Origin: CAYUKK01 sp964445305 | GTDB lineage: Bacteria; Acidobacteriota; Aminicenantia; Aminicenantales; UBA8522 | NCBI GenBank assembly: GCA_964445305.1 | Contig: CAYUKK010000199.1 | Coordinates: 1 to 8,229, forward strand | Direction of reading: 5' to 3' | DNA: 8,229 bases | Shown: one piece after another, positions 1 to 5,309 of the stretch | Numbering within the stretch: the stretch's first letter is position 1 | How the letters are laid out: each line of letters opens with the position of its first letter | The notes under the pieces: model-generated | The model's input: only the letters and a program-made list of their open reading frames with translations | The model's database searches: none | What the model was told of the DNA's origin: nothing | Position numbers and translations under genes: made by a program

Positions 1-1
1 A

Positions 2-19
2 ACAATCTACGGAGATTGT
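2..19. other. Perfect 7-bp inverted repeat (hairpin) at window edge
   Basis: ACAATCT (2-8) and AGATTGT (13-19) pair perfectly around an ACGG loop. No T-tract follows on the + strand, and the sequence on the other side is cut off by the window edge, so it cannot be called a terminator. It lies in the 149-base gene-free stretch downstream of the transposase, in which no other gene is visible. Confidence 0.3.
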
Positions 20-149
20 GCTCTTAAGGTCAACGCACAGCCCCATCTCATTATCTTCGGTTCAGTTTCACCGCTCTGATTGTATTTTTGAAAAGACCTC
101 CCCTTTGCTTTAAGGTCATCGTTGTTCTAATGAAACAGAAGTTGAGCAG

Positions 150-1433
150 CTAATGGAAAGTCGCACAAAGCCGACGAATCTCGAGGAACAAGCGGTACTT
201 CTCCAACGAGGTGGCCAGACGAAGGATAAACCGACGACCGTGACGGATGAGCCGTCCCGCCGTCTCAATCAACTGCCACCGCAGCGTGGCCACCGTCTTG
301 GAACGCCACTCCGGCGCCAAAAAGAGAAGCTTCTGGGCTTGGGTCAAGTTATAAGCCAGAACGCCGATCGAAAACCACAGGGCGTTGGCCAAAAAATCGC
401 CACTCGTCATCTGCTCCATCCCAAACCCGATCTTCAGCTCCTTGATCAAGTTCTCCGCTTGACCCCGCTGGTTATGAAACCAGACGACTTCTTCCGCCGA
501 AAGCTCATCCCGGTTAGTGGCGATGACGTGGTAGCAATAGCCTTGCGCCGAAAAAAGCCCAAGCTGAGGATCACTCCAGCGTTGGACCACCAGACGAAAA
601 ACCGCTTTCCCCTTCCCCAGCGTATGAATCGCTGTCCCTACCTCCCGGTCTGTCTCCTGACCATCACGCTCGAAAAGCACCTTCCAGTCGCTGATTGTGT
701 TGATAACTTCTTTCACTGCAGCATCTTGGTCAGCGGTGATCGTATACCCAATCCCCCTCTCTTCGCACTCATCAATAACAGCCGCCTGATAAAAAGCACT
801 GTCGGAGCGAAGATAGCGAATCCTGGGACAGAGACTCAACGACCGCCTGAAAAACTCCAGCGCCCCGCTCTGGGCCGCCACATTCCCCTCTCGAAACTCA
901 TGCGTCAAGCAAACACCACTTTCCGCCAGGAAGCCCAGAATCGGTTGATATCCCTTGACCTTCTTGTAGGTCCACTGCGCCTCCTTTTTCTCCGCTTCGA
1001 TCACTGTCGCATCGATATCCAGCGTATACTCCGGCGTCGCCAGCCGCTTCCCAATCTCACCCGCCACCTCTTCTGAAACCCCCACCATCGCCTCCACACC
1101 TCCGCTTCCCCCTTGCCGCACCAACCAGTCCCCAAAGGTCGAAAGCGACGGCATCCGCCGCAGCCCAATCGCCTGCCTCAAGGCCCGATCGTCTCGAATC
1201 TCCCGCAGATCCTCAATATGCCGTCCCCCACCCTCCAGCATCAGCAACAGAGGCTCAATATACTCCCAGGCCTGATATCCCCGGTTCGAGCCAGGCCGAG
1301 GAAAACTCTCTCTCACCTTCCGATCAACCTTCAGTGTCCTGATGACTTCCGCAAACACAGCTAAACCACTTCGCGGCGTGATGAGCTCGTCGCTGTGTTC
1401 AAGCTTGAAAGGCAAAATCCCTTGCTGTATCAT
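150..1433 (-). CDS. IS1380-family DDE transposase, full length
   Basis: This is a 427-residue transposase that would carry out cut-and-paste or copy transposition of its insertion sequence through an RNase H-like DDE active site. The visible acidic residues are Asp141 in L-D-I-D-A-T, Asp211 in R-S-D-S-A-F and Glu327 in R-G-Q-A-E-N-L-I-K-E-L. The spacing, the long insertion before the Glu and the Tyr/Arg-rich stretch leading to it are typical of the IS1380 family. The length is usual for the family and there is no internal stop or frameshift, so the enzyme may be active. The ATG at 1433 is supported by a strong ribosome binding site, AGGAGGG (1441-1447), with a 7-base spacer. The gene reads away from the heptose operon, with its 5' end on the operon side. 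Terminal inverted repeats and a target duplication could not be established by eye. The family assignment is firm; the element's exact borders are not. Confidence 0.9.
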   Translation of the reverse strand: MIQQGILPFKLEHSDELITPRSGLAVFAEVIRTLKVDRKVRESFPRPGSNRGYQAWEYIEPLLLMLEGGGRHIEDLREIRDDRALRQAIGLRRMPSLSTFGDWLVRQGGSGGVEAMVGVSEEVAGEIGKRLATPEYTLDIDATVIEAEKKEAQWTYKKVKGYQPILGFLAESGVCLTHEFREGNVAAQSGALEFFRRSLSLCPRIRYLRSDSAFYQAAVIDECEERGIGYTITADQDAAVKEVINTISDWKVLFERDGQETDREVGTAIHTLGKGKAVFRLVVQRWSDPQLGLFSAQGYCYHVIATNRDELSAEEVVWFHNQRGQAENLIKELKIGFGMEQMTSGDFLANALWFSIGVLAYNLTQAQKLLFLAPEWRSKTVATLRWQLIETAGRLIRHGRRFILRLATSLEKYRLFLEIRRLCATFH

Positions 1434-1456
1434 AACAATGCCCTCCTGGTTAAGGT

Positions 1457-1483
1457 ATCACCCAGCGGGTGATTTATTTTTTT
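1457..1483 (+). terminator. Hairpin plus T-tract in the transposase leader
   Basis: ATCACCC (1457-1463) and GGGTGAT (1467-1473) form a perfect 7-bp stem with an AGC loop, followed on the + strand by TTATTTTTTT (1474-1483). This is the shape of an intrinsic terminator for transcripts running rightwards out of the element towards rfaE1. On the - strand the same hairpin lies in the transposase mRNA leader, about 10 bases upstream of its ribosome binding site, where it could limit translation from read-through transcripts. The structure is seen directly; both roles are inference. Confidence 0.45.
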
Positions 1484-1496
1484 CATCAAAAACTAC

Positions 1497-1523
1497 CCTA
1501 TACCAGGGGGCTTTTCGTTTCAA
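1497..1523 (-). promoter_or_regulatory. Weak candidate promoter for the transposase
   Basis: Read on the - strand, TTGAAA (1518-1523) resembles a -35 box. TATAGG (1497-1502) resembles a -10 box and is preceded by an extended TG (TGG at 1503-1505). The spacer is only 15 bases, which is short, and the -10 matches at 4 of 6 positions. If real, transcription would start about 55 bases upstream of the transposase ATG and include the leader hairpin. Confidence 0.25.
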
Positions 1524-1563
1524 TCAAATTTTCTATCGGCAAATCGGGGGAGCATCGAGACAT

Positions 1564-1592
1564 TTGACCTTTGGGCAGGATTCTGTTAATAG
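1564..1592 (+). promoter_or_regulatory. Candidate sigma-70 promoter of the heptose operon
   Basis: TTGACC (1564-1569) matches the -35 consensus at 5 of 6 positions. After a 17-base spacer comes TAATAG (1587-1592), a poor -10 box that is helped by an extended TG at 1584-1585. Transcription would start near 1599, just before the Shine-Dalgarno sequence AGAGAGG (1606-1612) of the first operon gene. Position and spacing are good, but the -10 is weak. Confidence 0.4.
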
Positions 1593-1618
1593 TTTCGGGT
1601 TGAAAAGAGAGGAAACGC

Positions 1619-2629
1619 GTGGCCAAGGGAAAATCCAGCCTCCTCGATGTGGTCGACCGGTTTGCAGGCAAGAGGATTGCTGTCTGGGGGGATTTCATCC
1701 TCGACGAATATCTTTTTGGCACAACCCGGCGCGTCTCCCGAGAAGCGCCCGTGCTCATCTTGAGCTACCAGAAAAAAGAGCTTTCCCTGGGCGGAGCCGG
1801 AAATTCTGTGCTTAACCTCAAGGCGCTCGGTGCTTCGCCCCTGCCCATCGGTGTGGTCGGCCAGGACGAGGCCGGAAAGGAAGTCATCGCTCTCCTGCGA
1901 AAACAAAGGATTCCAACGACGTACATCCTCAAACTCAAGTCTTTCTCCACGCCCATCAAGACACGCATTCTGGCGGGCGAGGAAAACACGCGCAAGCAGC
2001 AAATCCTGAGGATAGACAAGGAGGCGCGGATTCCGAATGACGCAAAAATCCGTAAGCGGCTCTCCGCCTGGCTCCGTCAAGCGGTCAGGCAGGCGGACGC
2101 CCTTCTCGTCTCCGACTACAATTACCTCACTGTCGATGAAAAAGTATTCTCTTCGGTTCTTCCCCTCTGGCGGCGGGCCGGGAGGCCGGTGACCGTCGAT
2201 TCCCGCTTCCGTCTCCTTCACTTCAAGGGTGTGACGGCAGCCACACCCAACGAGCCGGAAGCTGAGGGTGCTCTCCACATCGAGCTCGGTGAGGATACCG
2301 AGCGGCTCAAGCAGGCTGGCTTCCTTCTCCTCCGCCAGCTTCGCGCCCGAGCCCTGCTCATCACCCGGGGCTCGCGGGGCATGGCCCTTTTCGAGCCAGG
2401 CAAGCGTCCTTTCCTCATCCCTGTCCACGGGACGACGGATATCGTCGATGTCACCGGTGCGGGCGATACCGTCATCAGCGTTTTCACTCTCGCCCTGGCT
2501 TGCGGCGCCAGCTTCCGCCAAGCCACCGAGCTGGCCAACTACGCCGGCGGGCTCGTTGTCATGAAAAAGGGCACCGCTTCTGTCACCATCGAAGAGCTGA
2601 AAAGGACAATCGCTTCCCAAATTGACTAA
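1619..2629 (+). CDS. rfaE1: D-glycero-beta-D-manno-heptose-7-phosphate kinase (RfaE domain I / HldA type)
   Basis: This cytoplasmic kinase of the PfkB/ribokinase family phosphorylates heptose 7-phosphate at C1 to give heptose 1,7-bisphosphate in the ADP-heptose pathway for the LPS core. The 336 residues correspond to the N-terminal half of E. coli HldE. Visible marks are the G-D-x-x-L-D start (Gly24-Asp29), R-V-S-R-E-A-P (38-44, compare R-I-S-P-E-A-P in HldE), G-G-A-G-N (58-62) and the PfkB signature D-V-T-G-A-G-D (277-283), with Asp283 as the expected catalytic base. The start is GTG at 1619, chosen because AGAGAGG lies 6 bases upstream. It is the first gene of the operon and its stop overlaps the next start, so kinase and adenylyltransferase are separate proteins here. 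The substrate assignment rests on the family and the neighbours. Confidence 0.93.
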   Translation: MAKGKSSLLDVVDRFAGKRIAVWGDFILDEYLFGTTRRVSREAPVLILSYQKKELSLGGAGNSVLNLKALGASPLPIGVVGQDEAGKEVIALLRKQRIPTTYILKLKSFSTPIKTRILAGEENTRKQQILRIDKEARIPNDAKIRKRLSAWLRQAVRQADALLVSDYNYLTVDEKVFSSVLPLWRRAGRPVTVDSRFRLLHFKGVTAATPNEPEAEGALHIELGEDTERLKQAGFLLLRQLRARALLITRGSRGMALFEPGKRPFLIPVHGTTDIVDVTGAGDTVISVFTLALACGASFRQATELANYAGGLVVMKKGTASVTIEELKRTIASQID

Positions 2630-3098
2630 GCTGAAAACCCTTTCCCGGCTCGGCAAGATTGTCGCTTCGGAAAGAGCGGCGGGAAAGGTAGTCGTCTTGG
2701 CCAACGGCTGTTTTGATATTTTCCATGTGGGCCATATCCGCTATCTCCGGGAAGCGAAAGCCAGGGGTGACCTTCTTATCGTCGCCCTGAATAGCGATAA
2801 ATCGGTGAGGAAGCTCAAAGGCATGGGCAGGCCCATCCTCCCTCAGGCGGAGCGGGCTGAAATCCTGGCCGCCTTTTCGTTTGTTGACTACATAACCATA
2901 TTCGATGAGCCAACCGTCGAAAAAATCCTCCGCCAGCTCAAGCCCGACATCCACGCCAAGGGGTCGGACTATACGGAAGAAAGCGTCCCCGAAAGGGAAA
3001 CCGTCAGAGAGTACGGCGGAAGGGTAGCCATTGTCGGCGGCCCGAAGGTCAGGAACACGTCCGATATCATCCAGAGGATAGCCAGGGCTAAGGAATGA
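2622..3098 (+). CDS. rfaE2: D-glycero-beta-D-manno-heptose 1-phosphate adenylyltransferase (RfaE domain II / HldC type)
   Basis: This cytoplasmic nucleotidyltransferase joins heptose 1-phosphate with ATP to give ADP-heptose and pyrophosphate. The protein has 158 residues, the usual size of a free-standing RfaE2. N-G-C-F-D-I-F-H-V-G-H (28-38) carries the HxGH nucleotide-binding motif (His35-His38) of the cytidylyltransferase-like superfamily. K-G-S-D-Y-T and a C-terminal T-S-D-I-I-Q-R-I match the RfaE2 pattern, the latter replacing the S-T-T-x-I-I form seen in HldE. The start is TTG at 2622 inside the end of the kinase gene, an 8-base overlap with no clear Shine-Dalgarno sequence. Translation is therefore probably coupled to rfaE1; a slightly later start cannot be excluded. 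Confidence 0.93.
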   Translation: MTKLKTLSRLGKIVASERAAGKVVVLANGCFDIFHVGHIRYLREAKARGDLLIVALNSDKSVRKLKGMGRPILPQAERAEILAAFSFVDYITIFDEPTVEKILRQLKPDIHAKGSDYTEESVPERETVREYGGRVAIVGGPKVRNTSDIIQRIARAKE

Positions 3099-4096
3099 AC
3101 CGTAGCTTTCTCATCATCCGGCTGAGCTCCCTCGGTGACATCATCCACGCCTTGCCCGCTTTCGCCTCTTTGCGGGAGCGTTTCCCTCAAGCTAAAATCA
3201 CCTGGGCGGTGGAGCCGAAGGGGAAAGAAATCCTGGACCTTGTCCCGGGCCTGGACAGAATAGCCGTCATCAACTGGAAAGAGCTGCGCCAGAGTGTGGC
3301 CTCGATCCGCGACAACGACCAGGTTGCCCTCGATTTTCAGGGACTGGTCAAGTCCGCTGGCCTGGCTTTCCTTTCCCGCTCCCGGGAGCGAATCGGATTC
3401 CACAGAAAAAACCTCCGCGAGCCGCTCGCCTCCCTTTTCTACACGAAAAAGGCCGACCCCGTCGACGAACGCACCACTCATGTCATCGCCAAAAATCTTA
3501 AGCTCCTCGAGCCGCTTGGCATAGAAGCGAAAAACTATGAGTTCCCCCTCGTTCTCCCTGAGGAACTCATGGCCACCGTAAGCTCCAAGCTCAACGAGCT
3601 GGGTTTTGCCCAAAACCAGCGGCTCCTCATCTACAACATCGGAGCTGCCTGGGAAACCAAGCGATGGTTTCCCGAAAGGTGGGCCGAGCTCGTCGCCACA
3701 ACGAGGTTCGAAGATACTTTCCCTCTCCTTCTCTGGGGAAACGAATTGGAAAAGGAATTGGCCCTGAGCATAAAGAAGAAGACCGACCTCGCCCTCTCCC
3801 CTTTTCTGACGGTTCAGGAGGTTATGGCCTTAATCAAGATGGCCGATCTCGTCATCAGCGGGGACACCTTTGCCTTTCAGACAGCCTGCGCTTTCAGAAT
3901 TCCGGTCGTCGGGCTCTTCGGCCCCACCAACCCGCAACGCAACGGACCATTCGAGCCTCCAGCTAAAGCTATCTTTCATAAACTCGATTGCAGCCCTTGC
4001 TATAAAAGAACTTGTCAAACCCTCGATTGCCTGAGGGCCATTTCCGTGGAAGAGGTGGCTGAGGCGATCAAGGAGCTGTGGAGAAGCCATGCCTGA
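3095..4096 (+). CDS. GT9-family ADP-heptose:LPS heptosyltransferase
   Basis: This 333-residue glycosyltransferase is expected to transfer heptose from ADP-heptose to the LPS inner core at the cytoplasmic face of the inner membrane (WaaC/WaaF family). The N-terminal domain opens with I-I-R-L-S-S-L-G-D-I-I-H (7-18); Asp15 corresponds to the catalytic Asp of WaaC. The C-terminal domain has a sugar-nucleotide loop around K-R-W-F-P-E-R-W (189-196) and G-L-F-G-P-T-N-P (273-280). The usual D-T/S-G-x-x-H motif reads D-T-F-A-F-Q (257-262), so Gly and His are replaced by Phe259 and Gln262. Four cysteines near the C-terminus (299, 302, 307, 312) resemble the C-x-P-C cluster found in many family members. 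The ATG overlaps the previous stop as ATGA. Placement directly after the ADP-heptose genes supports the substrate; whether it acts as heptosyltransferase I, II or another is not decidable. Confidence 0.88.
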   Translation: MNRSFLIIRLSSLGDIIHALPAFASLRERFPQAKITWAVEPKGKEILDLVPGLDRIAVINWKELRQSVASIRDNDQVALDFQGLVKSAGLAFLSRSRERIGFHRKNLREPLASLFYTKKADPVDERTTHVIAKNLKLLEPLGIEAKNYEFPLVLPEELMATVSSKLNELGFAQNQRLLIYNIGAAWETKRWFPERWAELVATTRFEDTFPLLLWGNELEKELALSIKKKTDLALSPFLTVQEVMALIKMADLVISGDTFAFQTACAFRIPVVGLFGPTNPQRNGPFEPPAKAIFHKLDCSPCYKRTCQTLDCLRAISVEEVAEAIKELWRSHA

Positions 4097-4646
4097 CTCC
4101 ACCGTGCCCGAACTCATCAGCCGCCTTCGCGTCCGCACCGGCTCGCTCATAGCCGTGGCTGTCCTCCTCCTGGCCACGCCGACCTGGCCTTCGGTCCTGG
4201 TCGGCATCTTTCTTTCGGCTCTCGGCCTTGTCGTCCGGACCTGGGCGTCCGGCCATCTCCGCAAGGAGAAAAAGCTGGCTGTTTCGGGTCCCTATCGTTA
4301 TTCCCGGAATCCGCTCTACCTCGGGAATTTCATCCTCGGCATCGGGATTGCCGCGGGCGCTTACTCCTGGTGGGTTCTCGCGATTGCCGGGCTCTACTTC
4401 GCTCTCTTTTACCCCATCCTTATCCTCGAGGAGAAAAAAAGGATGAAAGAGCTTTTCCCCCAGGAGTACGAAGAGTATGGTAAAAAGGTACCCCTCTTTT
4501 TCCCTTCTTTCCGAAAAAGAAATGACTCTTCTCCAGAAAAATTTAGCTGGCTCCTCTATAAACAGAACAAAGAATACCGGGCTCTCCTGGGGACAGCCGC
4601 CTTCTGGCTGCTCTTGATTACCAAACTCCTCGTGTTGAATCGGTAA
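4089..4646 (+). CDS. ICMT/PEMT-like integral membrane methyltransferase
   Basis: This 185-residue membrane protein belongs to the isoprenylcysteine carboxyl methyltransferase / phospholipid methyltransferase superfamily, which uses S-adenosylmethionine on lipidic or membrane substrates. The signature G-P-Y-R-Y-S-R-N-P-L-Y (67-77) and the following acidic pair Glu114-Glu115 with a Y-x-x-Y segment (127-130) are typical. Hydrophobic segments lie at about 16-31, 34-50, 78-93, 94-113 and 165-182. The ATG at 4089 overlaps the end of the heptosyltransferase gene by 8 bases, and GGAG (4080-4083) lies 5 bases upstream, so it belongs to the same operon. That suggests a substrate connected with the outer membrane or lipid carriers, but bacterial members of this family are mostly uncharacterised and no substrate can be named. 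Bacteria lack prenylated CaaX proteins, so the eukaryotic ICMT reaction should not be assumed. Confidence 0.85.
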   Translation: MPDSTVPELISRLRVRTGSLIAVAVLLLATPTWPSVLVGIFLSALGLVVRTWASGHLRKEKKLAVSGPYRYSRNPLYLGNFILGIGIAAGAYSWWVLAIAGLYFALFYPILILEEKKRMKELFPQEYEEYGKKVPLFFPSFRKRNDSSPEKFSWLLYKQNKEYRALLGTAAFWLLLITKLLVLNR

Positions 4647-4663
4647 AACCCCTCTGCTATATT
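4635..4663 (+). promoter_or_regulatory. Sigma-70-like extended -10 promoter directly before trmH
   Basis: TTGAAT (4635-4640; 4 of 6) is followed after exactly 17 bases by TATATT (4658-4663; 5 of 6), with an extended TG at 4655-4656. The -35 box overlaps the last codons of the preceding gene. The predicted start of transcription, about 7 bases after the -10, is at or next to the trmH ATG at 4671. No Shine-Dalgarno sequence is present in the short T-rich gap. Confidence 0.5.
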
Positions 4664-4670
4664 TTTTTCT

Positions 4671-5288
4671 ATGCCGACGCCCGAGAGAACAAAGAAAATA
4701 AAGCGCCTTCTTTCATTGCGGCAGCCCGATTTGCGCATCGTCCTCGAGGGCGTGACCATCGCCCATAACGCCAGCGCCGTCATCCGGACCTGCGACGCGG
4801 CGGGCGTTCTCCACCTGGATATCGTCTCCCCCACGCCGGAGGCGATTGTCTTCCATAAAGCCATTTCCACCCGGGCTGAGAAGTGGGTCGAGACGCACAT
4901 TTATCCATCGCTCTCCGAATGTCTCAAGCCCCTTAGAGAAAAAAATTTCAAGGTAGCTGTTACCCACCTGGGCCAAGATAGCCTGCTCTACACCGAGCTC
5001 GACTATACGCAGCCGCTGGCTATCGTCTTCGGCAGCGAATCAGAAGGGGTATCCGAAGAGGCTTTGCGCTGGGCCGATTATAAAATCAAGATCCCCATGC
5101 TGGGCATGGTCCAGAGCCTCAATTTATCGGTCTCAGTAGCCATCATCCTCTACGAAGCCCTCAGGCAACGCTGGGACCGAGGCTTTTTTAAAAAACGAAG
5201 GCTATCTGACGAGGAATTCCGGTTTTATCTCCAGAAATGGCTCTTTCGCCCTGAGGATGTTCAACTTGAGGGCGAGGGTGAAATTTAA
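4671..5288 (+). CDS. trmH: tRNA (guanosine-18 2'-O)-methyltransferase TrmH (SpoU family)
   Basis: This SAM-dependent enzyme of the SPOUT (knotted) class methylates the 2'-OH of G18 in the tRNA D-loop. The 205-residue protein resembles E. coli TrmH along most of its length. R-Q-P-D (17-20) lies in the N-terminal arm. Motif 1 is A-H-N-A-S-A-V-I-R-T-C-D-A (31-43), with conserved Asn32 and Arg39. Motif 2 is F-G-S-E-S-E-G-V-S (120-128), with Glu125. Motif 3 is I-P-M-L-G-M-V-Q-S-L-N-L-S-V (141-154), which forms the cofactor-binding knot. The C-terminal extension is somewhat shorter than in E. coli (229 residues). There is no Shine-Dalgarno sequence before the ATG; instead a promoter ends 7 bases upstream, which suggests a leaderless message. 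The gene is 24 bases downstream of the methyltransferase gene and converges on the HtrA-like gene with a 21-base gap. Confidence 0.93.
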   Translation: MPTPERTKKIKRLLSLRQPDLRIVLEGVTIAHNASAVIRTCDAAGVLHLDIVSPTPEAIVFHKAISTRAEKWVETHIYPSLSECLKPLREKNFKVAVTHLGQDSLLYTELDYTQPLAIVFGSESEGVSEEALRWADYKIKIPMLGMVQSLNLSVSVAIILYEALRQRWDRGFFKKRRLSDEEFRFYLQKWLFRPEDVQLEGEGEI

Positions 5289-5309
5289 AAGACTGCCGCC
5301 ACCCCCAAA

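Noticed and set aside
153..1076. Long open frame (307 codons) on the + strand opposite the transposase
   Set aside because: It is a mirror frame of the IS1380 transposase, has no recognisable motif or ribosome binding site, and is rich in Pro, Arg and Leu as expected of antisense frames.
1586..2704. Open frame of 372 codons on the - strand across rfaE1
   Set aside because: The + strand codes for an unmistakable PfkB kinase; the antisense frame has no family resemblance and arises from codon bias.
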